DNA of 64,000 nt from Phorcus lineatus (lineage: Eukaryota > Mollusca > Gastropoda > Trochida > Trochidae), in NCBI GenBank assembly GCA_921293015.1, contig OV121088.1:36270836-36334835 (forward strand), in the 5' to 3' direction. The notes beneath the pieces were generated by a model. It was not told the origin of the DNA and ran no database searches. It saw nothing but the letters and a program-made list of their open reading frames with translations. Shown here piece by piece: positions 38,302 to 48,998 of the stretch. The position numbers were made by a program, and so were the translations under genes. Each line of letters opens with the position of its first letter. Within the stretch, counting starts at the first letter, position 1.

Positions 38302-38352
38302 ATGAACAACCTTTGCAAAAAATGCGATATTGATGAAGACTGTTTTTGTCAG
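38302..38352 (+). CDS. HK: Hexokinase exon 1 (residues 1-17)
   Basis: Encodes [17 protein letters not shown] and ends at CAG|GTAAGG, phase 0. Four cysteines (5, 8, 14, 16) form CX2C-X5-CXC. It does not resemble the hydrophobic mitochondrial-binding helix of mammalian HK1 and HK2. Confidence 0.85.
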
Positions 38353-41300
38353 GTAAGGCTGTCTTTGAACTTTTCAACAATACAACATTGAAAAACTGTG
38401 CCTCTTATTTGACAACAAGAGTTGTTTCATGATATCGCCATGTAACTAGCAAACTGTGTGTATGGTGGCGTATCTCGAGGAATTTAAATAAATGGATTTT
38501 AAAACTTACCTTTGTCATACCAGTAGTGATTGTTTGTTTTACAAAATAGAATAGCATATTCCCCAGAGTTGATTACCGTTCCGGAGTAACTTCCTTAAAC
38601 CATGGACTAACTTTAGCAAATATTTGAGCCAATGATTTCTCGAAAAAAAGTCTTTGAAGTGTTTAGGGTCTTTATCGTCGATACACCGACAGCAAATACC
38701 GATCTTCTAAACATAGTTTCTTGCTTAAAATAGAATCAATGTTTTGCAACGTTGTTTCTTTCATCAAATTATGAAACTGATATATTGAATGTCTGGTGAT
38801 TTTCAAACATTTAAAAAAAAAGACTACTAAAGAATGTCACTGTTTCGTTTTGCAAATTAGTCCACTGCAGTTATCTTATCTAATAAATACATATTTAACT
38901 TGCGAAAACCATAATAATTGTGATACTATTAGCATAGTTTAGAAGGTCTCTGAAAGTAATTACCGGTACGCATAAGGTTTATGACAAATGTCGCGTCTGA
39001 AATATTTAGGCAAGGTTAGTCGGTCATGTCTGCGACAAGAAACCTTGTAGAAATTCATTTCAGTTTGTCCTCTTTAACAAGTGGAGCGTATACTGGCCGT
39101 TGTTTATATAACATGAACTAGAGGCCCAGTCAGGCACTAAGGAATTTGAAAAGAACACCGACTTATTTAACTAAAAGTGCAAAGTATCGACTTTGCTGTT
39201 GACAAAACAATGGTTAAACGATTTGTAGTTTCATGAGCTTGGAAGGACTTTATATGTAAATACAGAGACGTGATGTTAAAAAAACGTTGAATAAGTACGA
39301 GTCTTATCGCAAGCTTTATCAAATCCCTCATTTCAAAAGTTCAATTACATACATAAAAAAGAATAGAACTGATCTTCCCTAAAAATATAATTTGGCTTAC
39401 AATGGCGTCATGTTAAGCAACACACGAAACCTGACGTCACGTAGTCAAAACGTGATTTGACTGGTTTTGATCTAATCATAATATTTTACACATCACTCCT
39501 CCGACTTGACGACGCCTTTCAATCCTTACCCATCTGAGTCAGGCCTACCAAATAAAAAATCGAATCGCAACGGAAAGTAGCGAAACGACCACATTAACAG
39601 ACGAAATCGCATCACAATATTGCGATCCGCATCGAAAAGTTGCGAAATAGCATCATTCAAGCGACGATCAGCAATTTAAACGAAATGAAACACTCTATAC
39701 GCAACGCTGTCACTGTGAGTTAGAGGTTTTTTTTAAAATGCTGAGTTGACAAAACATGCTAAGTTGACAAAACATGACGGCACGTTAGACGAAACACGCT
39801 AAAAAAAATATTTAATACATACTGTATCATTTTAAAATTCGTTTGGTCTTTTCTTATGGCAATATTGAGGAATTCTATCCCTCTAGATCTCGTGAAATGC
39901 ATAACTGATCATCTTCCCTTTGATGAACTCGGGCAAAGCTAATAAGCAAATTGACGTCACGTTGAACGCTACACGTGATCCAATAGGCTTCGATATGAAT
40001 TATGACAGTGTCACACCTACACGTTGTGCTCAACTAGGGCCTGTCACAACTCTTCCTGCCTCGATCTCATTAGTGTTTCTTTTTTCAGATCGAGTCGTTC
40101 GTGAAGGGGTTCAAGCTGTCCACGCTGACCTACAAACGGGTGATGCATCTCCTTAACCAGGAAATGAACAACGGACTCACCAAACACACCAATCACATCG
40201 CAGACATTAAAATGTTTCCGACATTTGTAAGATCTCTCCCTGACGGCTCAGGTGCGTTGAATACGTAACGAGAGTTATCCCCCTTGATTTGTGATCGTCA
40301 TTTATGACACATCGTAATGATGTTAATTGGGTTTTAAAAAATGTGTCATATCACATTAATATGCAGAAAATATGCTGAAATTAAAATCTCTAGGAGTGAA
40401 GATACTTAATGCGTAGAATTGATGATGAGGGGTATCTCCCTTGTTTTTAAAAAAATACCTTTTTTGCTTTCGTTTATTGTTTGACACAAGGCATAATGTG
40501 GATCAAGTTATGAATAGGTTGAAAAAAACAGCTGAACATTGAAATCAATACCAGTGCATGTACGTCTAAGAATCTTCTCATTAACCGAAGAGCATAAAAA
40601 ATAAATCTAAAGATAAAAAGCTGTGAACTTATGGATTTTAGAGCTTCTATGAACAGAATGCGGGGACTTCTAGGTGCCTCAAGGATAAATTTATCCTCTT
40701 TTCATTGATATCTCAAAACATAATCAAACGATAATTTTAAAGAACTAGATTGTTTCTTATAACAGAGAACGGCGACTTCCTGGCTCTTGATCTTGGCGGA
40801 ACCAACTTCCGGGTGTTACTGGTGAAGTTGAACAAAGGTGAAGTGGACATCCAGAGCAAGACGTACCTCATCCCTCAGAAGATCATGCTGGGCACTGGTC
40901 AGCAGGTACGTGCTCTTTGGCCTTTCTATTTTTCATATGGATTCCAACCTTCAAGTGTGGGTTAGGGCAGTGGTAGAAAACTGCGTGTTCTATATTAGGC
41001 CTTTGTTCATTGTATATGGATTGGAACTTCAGAAATGAGGCTAGGGCACTAGACGACAGGTGCGTGTTAATTGAAAACGTTTGCTATTTGTATATGGTTT
41101 TGAACATTTAAACCGATTGTCAATATGTTCTTGCTATAGATTTACCACATAAATTGTGATTTACCGGTGATTTGCCTGTCTAATGCTTCTCGGTTGAGCT
41201 TTTATTACCATTGGATACATTTTAGCACCACCTCTTCTTTTATCTATCACAGTTTTGCTCATTGGTTCTGGATAGTTGACAGAGAATTCTATATTTTCAG

Positions 41301-44300
41301 CTGTTTGATCACATCGCAGACTGCATCGGAAAGTTTGTGCGGGATCACAATCTTGGAGGACAGCGACTTCCGCTCGGCTTCACCTTCTCCTTCCCCTGCA
41401 AACAGGAAGGGCTCGCCCAAGCGAGGTTGTCAAAATGGACGAAGGGATTCCGGTGCGAGGGCGTGGTTGGGGAAGACATCTGCCACCTTCTACATGAAGC
41501 ACTCAAGAGGCGCACGGTAAGGGTTAAGCAACATCGTTAATTTCGATTGCCATGTTGCAGAAGATTTCTAGATGTAGACATTTTGAAAAAATAGTGTCTT
41601 TAGAAATTAAGTACGGGGTTTATATGTGCTTTCATAACTTTAAGAATATAAAAGAACATCACCCTGACTCAATTTCAGAACTGTGAAGTCGAGATCGTCG
41701 CCATTGTGAACGATGCAGTGGGCACATTGATGTCCGCTGCCCATTCCGACAGACAGTGCGAGATTGGACTCATACTCGGTAAGCAACTTACTGTTGTTTC
41801 CATAGCATTAAGGCATAGCTTTGATATGGTTCCGGTTCCGGTTCACAGATCGAAACAATTCCCAATATTGCGAAGATCAATATACATCTACTATAATCGG
41901 ACGATAAAAGGCAGCTTTCATCCAAGGCAACTCTAACCTTATACATTACAGCGCGACATCTTCCTCAGCAATGTTGGATTATATAGTTTTTAGATGATAA
42001 ACGACACACTGATCTTTCGTACCTGAAAAAGTTGTGACTATATTTAATTGATTTTGTTCTTCGATTTCATAATCAGGAAAGTTGGAATGACTATTTTAAT
42101 ATATCATTTTGTATACTACTTAAGTTTGTAATTGTAACAAATCCTTTTTCGACCACCAGGTACCGGATGTAATGCTTGCTATATGGAGAAATTGGACAAT
42201 GTGGAATTATGGGATGGCGACAACGAACACCCAGACCAGGTAAGTTCTGTTCTCTTTTATAATCCTTCGTTAAAACGAGGTCAATATTGTCCTGATTACG
42301 TAAAATCTTTAAACATCAAAGGGAGGGGGCGGGAGCAGGGTAGCGCAGCGGTTAGAGCGGATGAAGAGCTCCAGGATTCGAATCTCGCCAGGAGTTTTGC
42401 AACTTTGTCAAAAGTATAGAATTTTTCTACACGCAGTAACGTTTTTTGCTTCAATGCTTCAATTAATTCCAACGCAGTACCACTCATGATTCACTAGTTT
42501 CCGCCGATGCTCGCAGTTTTCACCGCAATGCATAGCATTGAAGGCTTTTCCCCAAGGCAATTATACTAGCAGCCGTTATAAAAGTGAGATATTTTTTAAA
42601 GCGGCGTTAAAGCCCAAATCATCTCACCTATATGACAAGTAATGAGTTTGAATTAAAGATGACGAACGGTTCTTAACATCTTGCTTATTTTGACATTCTT
42701 TACTAGGTGTTGATATATTCCATGAACATGATGATATTCACAACAAATTTATTGGGTTGAACTAGATATTCGTGTACAAAAACAAATCAATCAAATATCT
42801 GACCCAACCCACGCCGTGAGGGGAATACGATATGCATGCAAGAGGCATCAATAGCCCTGCATGACTGAACAAACAAAATGGCACGTGTTACCTGCTGATG
42901 TTAATACACGCCTTCCATGAAGCAAAATAAGTATAGTCTTAGTCAATAAGAAATTGATATGTTGAAATAAGTAGAGGAGTTCAACAAGGACTGAAGAAAT
43001 AAGCAAATACATTTGATGGATGTAATAAATTATATATAGCAGTATATAGCATAATGCTGAATTAGTATTTGCTTGAATGATGAATTGGTATTTGCTTGGT
43101 ATATGTTCAAATAGTTTTAAAACAGCTGCGCTTGAAATAAAAATCGGAAATTTATTGTATGTTTTAATCAGTATGGGTGTGAAAGTACTTTATGTTCATT
43201 TAGTGGGCCAATTACAAGATTTGTTTTGTTAGTGCATGATTTGCTCAGAACTTTGTTAAAAATACATTTTAAAAAGTTTTCATTGTCAATGAATGTATTT
43301 AGGTTAATCTGTATTCTTTATTTCAAGAAAGGTGGATGGAATTGTTGAAATAAAGTCTAATAGGGGATCTGTAAAGAGGGTGGTACTTAATCAAATCTCT
43401 CTTCCATGTATCAAGCACTTTTTGCGGAATAGAGAATTGATTGCCTGTAAAACACATTCTGAAATGAAACGTTCCTTTCCAGGTCATTATCAACACGGAA
43501 TGGGGTGCATTCGGGGACAACGGGTGTCTTGACTTCCTGCGGACAGAATACGATAGAGAACTCGACACATTCTCCATCAACCCCGGCAAACAAGTGTGAG
43601 TAGACTGAGTGATATTGTAGGATTCGTTGTAGCCATTAAGAAGAATGAACAAGAGTTGGAATATCCTTGGCGACTACCTTCCTCCCGCTGTTTGTCATTT
43701 TCCTATTCATTCTCTGAGTTTACAAAAAAAACCTTTTTTTGAAATTTTAAAAATACTGTAATATTTTGTTATATAAATACCACTACTTGTAAACTTAATG
43801 GTTTGAGTTTCATTCTAGGAGTTCGCAGTATAAGGATGAAATTATATTTCATGGATGTACAACTTCTATTTTCACAATTGCAACGTTTCATGTTTAAGAA
43901 CGGTAAACGATTTCATACGAAACGTAGCCATGGTGAAAATAAAGAAGTTGTACATCCATCAAATTGCATTGTCTTACTTAAACGTTCTGTTCTGTTCCCT
44001 TTATTAACTAATATTCAGCCTCTGAAAAGTTCTCAAAATCTATTATTTTGTTGAATATCAGACAGGGGCCACAGTGAAAAGGCATTACAATGCCGTGTTG
44101 AGGTAAAAAAAGCGTTAACACGAGTCTTGTAGACTGTAGCACTTTTACATAGAAGTATTTTATACAGAGAATTTTCCGAGTTATGAGGCCATCTCTACAA
44201 TGTTGTATGTTGTATGATAGGTTGGAGAAGATGATCTCTGGTATGTACATGGGGGAGATCGTGAGACTGGTGCTGGAGCGTCTCGTCATGGAGAGTCTCA

Positions 44301-46343
44301 TCTTCAGGGGCGCTGACAGAGACTGTTTCCTCTTCGAGAGGGGGCGCTTCTACACTAAATATGTCTCAGAAATCGAAAGGTCTGTGTTATTTTAATCTAT
44401 TACCTTTTGGTAGTTTTTTAATTCAACATAAATCGAGTGGTTTTTTTTATAACTTTATTTCTTTTCAACAGGTACAATTAAACATAAACATGTAGTTTTG
44501 TTCAACACAATAGACATATAAATTTCATATAAATATATACTACAGAATAATTTAGGTTTGAATCGAGTGTTGGCTAAATTTGTTAGATAATGCCTTTTTG
44601 AAAAATTAACAGTGTCTTGAAATATATTTATTTTTTCATGGTCTATCTTATTTATTTTAATTCTTAATTATTAATTACACTTACTCATACATGAACTACA
44701 TTGAAATTTACTTAAATTGTTAGTAGATTTGTGTAATATCAATGAACAAAGAAGGTAATCTCATTCTAATTAGAACAACGTTTGCCTTTTTGACACAGTT
44801 GAACTGTTTTGAACATCGTGTTGAGATTCTGTCCAAGACCTAAAATCAAGTTAATGATTTGTTTGCAGCGATCATGACGAGTTTTTCCGCAACACGAAGC
44901 AGGTTCTGGATGAGCTCGGTATCGAGAACTACACAACAGAGGACTGTAAGATTGTCAAGTATGTGTGCACCCTCATCTCGGCCCGGGCTGCCTTCCTCTC
45001 AGCAGCAGGTGCGTGGTGTCTTCATCCCAGTCAGATAAATTGTACACTGTAAATAAATCATATACTGCCACCAGATAAATAATATGCTGTCGACAAATAA
45101 ACCTTATACGGTCAACTGATAAATGATATGCTGTCTCATAATAAATCGTATACTGTCAGCAGATATATATTATACTGTCATCGTTTCAATCATATGCTGC
45201 TACCAGATACATCATTAACTGTCATCAGATAATCTTCTACTGTCACAAGATAGGTCATATAATATCACCACTTGAATCATATACTGTCATTAGATGAATC
45301 ATATACTGCCCTTGGATAAATCTTATGCTGTCAGCGGATAAATCTTATACATTCACCAGGTAGATCTTATAGTGTCACGAGATAAATCAAATACTGTCAT
45401 CAGATAAAGCAAATTCGGTCATCAGATAAAGCATATACTGTCACCAGATAAAGCATATACCGTCACCAGATAAAGCATATACTGTCACCAGATACGACAT
45501 ATACTGTCACCAGTCAAAACATATATTTATACTTTATTCAAGACAAATGATACTCTGTCACATAGATCATGTACTGTAACTAAATGAATTATATAGTCAC
45601 CAGATAAATTCCTGTTCTTACTTCTGCTCTTACTTTTCATGGTTTAGATGACAACGATTCACGATTCTTTCAATGATTCGTGTTTTACTCTTCGGTAGCA
45701 ATTTAATAACCTTTCCATATTGAATGAAGATTTTATGAAATATTGATACAGCAATGAGTAACGTACAACGGTCCCTTCTGTCAACAGGTCTAGCGACTCT
45801 GATACACAAACTTGACAAGCGGGACATGACTATCGCTGTAGACGGGTCTCTGTACCGCTTCCACCCCAGGTTCCACAACCTCATGAGTCTAAAGATACAG
45901 GAGCTCGTCAAGCCAGGCGTCAAGGTTAGTAACACGTTCATGACTGCATCGTTAAAATGAACTTGTTTGGTTTGAAAGTTAAGAATATTTTCCTACTCTA
46001 TTAGATGTAATTCGTTACGTTTGATAATACAAGATTTAGTCCAGTTCGCACCGATTTAATGATTGATTAGATTAAGAGTTGAATTTTCAGAATATTTGCA
46101 AACTGTATCTGATGTTGTTTGTCAAGTATTATCAGACAAGATTCCGCCATTTTGTAAACGGTTGTGATACCGATAAGGGTAACAATTATTTGAATAACCT
46201 ATCTCCTTTAGAAATAACAATGAGTTTGTTTTCCTCTTCAGTTCCGACTTCAGTTGTCTCATGACGGTTCAGGGAAGGGGGCAGCACTGGTAGCTGCTGT
46301 TGCCATGCGATTGAGGAATCTGAAGAAACAGGAATGCGTATGA
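38302..46343 (+). CDS. HK: Hexokinase, single-domain, 11 coding exons (466 aa)
   Basis: Transfers phosphate from ATP to glucose (and other hexoses), the first step of glycolysis; expected in the cytosol. Exons: 38302-38352, 40089-40251, 40766-40905, 41301-41516, 41679-41778, 42160-42239, 43483-43595, 44221-44379, 44869-45008, 45788-45924, 46242-46343. They sum to 1401 nt (467 codons with stop); every intron is GT-AG and every phase matches. Motifs in order: [10 protein letters not shown] (78-87), [11 protein letters not shown] (141-151), KWTKGF (163-168), the catalytic-base region NDAVGT (201-206, Asp202), GTGCNACY (224-231), NTEWGAFGD (254-262), [12 protein letters not shown] (289-300), [11 protein letters not shown] (404-414), [13 protein letters not shown] (441-453). 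At 466 residues it matches the 50-kDa unit, not the 100-kDa vertebrate duplicated form. Oddities: Ala203 replaces the usual Thr of NDT, Ala157 replaces the usual Asp/Asn/Ser/Thr of the signature, and the N-terminus has a cysteine cluster. The rest of the active site looks intact, so the enzyme is probably functional. Confidence 0.97.
40089..40251 (+). CDS. HK: Hexokinase exon 2 (residues 18-71)
   Basis: Preceded by a T-rich tract and CAG; 163 nt, ending phase 1 before GTGCGT. Encodes the N-terminal helices and [14 protein letters not shown], typical of the start of the hexokinase fold. Length 163 equals, from memory, the second exon of vertebrate HK and GCK genes. Confidence 0.96.
40766..40905 (+). 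CDS. HK: Hexokinase exon 3 (residues 72-118)
   Basis: 140 nt, acceptor AACAG, donor CAG|GTACGT. Carries the phosphate-1 motif [13 protein letters not shown], which contacts ATP phosphates. Confidence 0.97.
41301..41516 (+). CDS. HK: Hexokinase exon 4 (residues 119-190), family signature
   Basis: 216 nt, acceptor TTTTCAG, donor ACG|GTAAGG. Contains LGFTFSFPC and KWTKGF, the substrate-contacting signature including Ser148, Thr165 and Lys166. Residue 157 is Ala where the signature normally has Asp/Asn/Ser/Thr. In vertebrate genes this stretch is split into 120 + 96 nt exons. Confidence 0.97.
41679..41778 (+). CDS. HK: Hexokinase exon 5 (residues 191-223), catalytic Asp
   Basis: 100 nt, acceptor TTTCAG, donor CTCG|GTAAGC, phase 1. 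Contains [14 protein letters not shown] with Asn201 and the catalytic base Asp202. Thr, near-universal after this Asp, is Ala here. 100 nt equals the corresponding vertebrate exon. Confidence 0.97.
42160..42239 (+). CDS. HK: Hexokinase exon 6 (residues 224-250)
   Basis: 80 nt, acceptor CCACCAG, donor CAG|GTAAGT. Encodes [18 protein letters not shown] and a short acidic loop. The first base completes a Gly codon with the previous exon. Confidence 0.96.
42331..42395 (+). mobile_element. tRNA-like SINE head in hexokinase intron 6
   Basis: A perfect A-box match, TAGCGCAGCGG (42341-42351), and a near-perfect B box, GGATTCGAATC (42374-42384), lie in the 1.2-kb intron. The boxes are only 22 bp apart, too close for an intact tRNA, so the anticodon arm is partly deleted. 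It is in the same orientation as the gene. Confidence 0.65.
43483..43595 (+). CDS. HK: Hexokinase exon 7 (residues 251-287)
   Basis: 113 nt, acceptor CTTTCCAG, donor CAAGT|GTGAGT, phase 2. Encodes [14 protein letters not shown] with Glu256, which binds glucose hydroxyls, and ends at GKQ. A start one base either way would break the frame with exon 8. Confidence 0.95.
44221..44379 (+). CDS. HK: Hexokinase exon 8 (residues 288-340)
   Basis: 159 nt, acceptor TGATAG, donor AAAG|GTCTGT (the weakest donor of the gene), phase 2. Encodes [14 protein letters not shown] with Glu290, the second glucose-contacting acid. Confidence 0.94.
44869..45008 (+). CDS. HK: Hexokinase exon 9 (residues 341-387)
   Basis: 140 nt, acceptor TTTGCAG, donor GCAG|GTGCGT, phase 1. 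Encodes the helical segment [18 protein letters not shown] and [15 protein letters not shown], which packs the C-terminal ATP-side subdomain. Confidence 0.94.
45035..45610 (+). repeat. Degenerate ~24-bp minisatellite in hexokinase intron 9
   Basis: More than twenty diverged units of the type ATCATATACTGTCACCAGAT fill most of the intron. The best-preserved block is near 45425-45500, where ACTGTCACCAGATAAAGCAT repeats almost exactly. Confidence 0.88.
45788..45924 (+). CDS. HK: Hexokinase exon 10 (residues 388-433)
   Basis: 137 nt, acceptor TCAACAG, donor CAAG|GTTAGT. Encodes [13 protein letters not shown] and the phosphate-2 motif [11 protein letters not shown]. The loop before AVDGS is a few residues shorter than in mammalian enzymes. 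Confidence 0.95.
46242..46343 (+). CDS. HK: Hexokinase exon 11 and stop (residues 434-466)
   Basis: 102 nt including TGA, acceptor CTCTTCAG. Encodes the adenosine-binding motif [19 protein letters not shown] and a short basic tail. No second hexokinase domain follows in the window. Confidence 0.96.
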   Translation, partial: FRLQLSHDGSGKGAALVAAVAMRLRNLKKQECV

Positions 46344-47930
46344 AAGCCCGGATGTGTGTAGAAGGCGCTGTAAATACTATTTGCAGATGGCAGCATTTAC
46401 TCTGTATATAACTGCTATGGATGCCATACGGTCATAACAGGTTATCCTGGGAGTCTAAATACTCTAGGACTGTTCGAGAAGCATTTGTCACGTGACCGGA
46501 AGCTGTGAGCTCTTCTTTAAGTCCCATACTACCTTCTGTGCGACTGCTTCTACTGCTGACGTTTGCGCTTTGTTCTTCTTTCCGCTGTGGTGAGAGAGGT
46601 CGGAGTTTGACAGATGTAGTGAGACTTTTCCAATTACTCTCAGAAAGAATCTGTGATGGGGTGACAAGGTCATATTGTGCTGCATGATACGCAATAAGCG
46701 AGGCACATGACGGAGAGCGAATGAGAGTGTGATAAGGAGTTATCTCCCTTGAGTGAAGGACGTGCAAAGAATATAAACCGTGGATTTGCCAGTATATCAG
46801 TAGTTGTAACGACAATAATAATAAATATGAAATATACCATCATGGTTAATATATTGGTTTCTGGTTAGTTATCTGCTATCTTTGTGCCGCTTTGTAATAA
46901 GATTAATGTCTTGCCATTATAGCTGACTGTGCGTTAAATAGTTCGCTTGATACTTAAATAAGCATTTCTTTGTTTTTTAAAAGGCAGTTTCTTACGGCAG
47001 CTCCTTTGTTTACTTTCCTTTTACGTTTGCACATGGTACATCGTGCAGTGGAGACATACTTTCATATGATCTTGACGATATCTTAAAGATGTAGTCGTTA
47101 AATTGTAAATAATCTTATTTTTAATTCGCATGTGATTACTTCATCACGTGACGTTGTTATTGTTACCTTGGTGTCTGTATTGTCCAATCAGGCTCCAGTA
47201 AAGCCTTTCCCAGTATCTGTGATGTGATTATTTGACATAATGCTTGAATATCGACACAAATAACAATCTATTTGTGCGTTTGCATTCTAACCTGTTTTGT
47301 TTGTATTGAACAAAGAGCGACTTACTGGTTGTTGATGTGTAAATATTATTTTCTTTGTAAGATATGCTTTTATTGTCATTGTTATACTCAAAACAAATAC
47401 TCGAGCACCTGTGTTGCTGAGTTTATATTGGAGGTTTCCAAACTCTTGGTGCCAAATAGTTTTGTGCAGTACTGTGTTACACCTGACTGCCAATTGTCAC
47501 CCTGGAAACCAGTCTGTCTTGATAAGCTTGTTTCGTTTACAAATATGTCTTGATATGGTACTGAAAAAAGTCATTTCTCTATTCGTGTACTATATTTAGC
47601 TACAAGACAAACCAACTCTAGTGTGTCGAGCAGCACACCGTATTATCAGAGATTATTTTGTAAACGAAACAAGTAAACTGATTTCCTCAAGGTGGATTAT
47701 AAGTTGATGGTTTGCGCAGTTCGATGTTACATTAAGGACTGGCAAGCAGGGGAAACTACTTTCTGCAGTTAGGTATTTCACTCAGAACTGCAAAATGGGG
47801 AAATAGTTTTGAGCAGTACGGTATTATATTCGCGACGCTTGCTCTTCCAGAATCTCGTACTAACGTCTGTAAATGAAACTCTGTATATATATAATCAAAT
47901 AAACTTGAATATGAACTGAAACTCTGTTTT
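46344..47930 (+). terminator. HK: Hexokinase 3' UTR with candidate poly(A) signals
   Basis: AATAAA occurs at 46820-46825 and 47898-47903. The second is followed about 25 bp later by the GT-rich CTCTGTTTTGTATTT, a typical downstream element, so the long (about 1.55 kb) 3' UTR is favoured. The first could give a short isoform of about 480 nt. Open frames in this stretch are not considered coding. Confidence 0.55.
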
Positions 47931-48524
47931 GTATTTCCCTTGCTCATATAAGGTCCTATATGATATGATTCCCTCTAGTGGTATATTACCTCATTACAAA
48001 CGTTTCAGTCAACATTTCCAACCACCACAGAATACCACGAGCGGTGAAGAATATTTTGTTATGTTATTTTATTGCGATTTAGCTGAATTATGAACCTATT
48101 ATCCTGGGCGATGTTCAGGAAAATTTATAAAGCACAGTTTGTATCAAGGTATGTAACTGATGTATCTCTCTTGTAACATCAATGTGGAAAGATATGGCCT
48201 GAGTAACCACTGTGGGTAAAAGGACTTTATTTGCTTGTTAGAATTGAAGATTGTAATAGGGATGAAAAAATCTCGAGATGGGGTAGACAGAAGTCGTGTT
48301 TTAAAAAAGGTATATTGCAATTTAAAAAATCTTTATAACAGTAAGCTTTGCCGTTACAGTAATGTTTATTTTGGAAAGTGTCGTAAGTGATTCATGCGTG
48401 TTTAAATTCATGCGTTTGTGTGACTGCGAACTTTCCGATTTCGATTCTTTAATTGAAATATTTCATTATGGCAGCTTTCTCAAAGGTTGAAAGTTATCAT
48501 CTCTTAGACAACCTGCATTATCTT
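47931..48524. other. No gene recognised
   Basis: AT-rich DNA downstream of the hexokinase gene, no recognisable feature. Confidence 0.35.
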
Positions 48525-48998
48525 AGGGAGCCACTCCGTGAGTTGTTGGAGTCATATATGCCAAACTTAATCAATGGTGATATTTGATCACGAAGGATGG
48601 ACTGTTACCAAAAAGACACATTTTAAAGCTTATTGGTTTTTAACAGTGACAGTATGAAGGTAGAACGTCGCAATAATGATAGAAAACCGGACAGTGTCGC
48701 GCGTCAAATAGTCAAACGTAATTTTGGAGACTTATCTAAAACAGCCAGGAGGGCAGTTAGGATTTGATAGTGTTTGTTAGGTTATATATCTAGTATCCAT
48801 GTACATTGGACGTGATATCTACACCTCTGTGCATTTATAAGGCTGTTTTTAGATTTTCATGGAAAACCAGTATTTGTCATATATATGTCTTTTGGACATA
48901 AAATGTTAACATGTTTTGATTTTATATCACCATATATGACATTTAGGTTCGTATCAAAGGTAAATAATATGTTATGAAAATCACGGAGTGGCTCTTTA
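48525..48998. mobile_element. MITE candidate with 17-bp terminal inverted repeats
   Basis: AGGGAGCCACTCCGTGA (48525-48541) is mirrored by TCACGGAGTGGCTCTTT (48981-48997), 15 of 17 positions paired, the last 13 in a row. TTA on the left and TAA on the right border it, compatible with a TA target duplication. About 470 bp of interior shows no open frame, so it is non-autonomous. Confidence 0.75.

Noticed and set aside
38302..38352. Mitochondrial-binding N-terminus
   Set aside because: The segment is polar and cysteine-rich, without the hydrophobic helix of mammalian HK1 and HK2.
46344..48500. A second hexokinase domain (100-kDa duplicated enzyme)
   Set aside because: No further hexokinase motifs after the stop at 46343; the protein ends in a natural basic tail.
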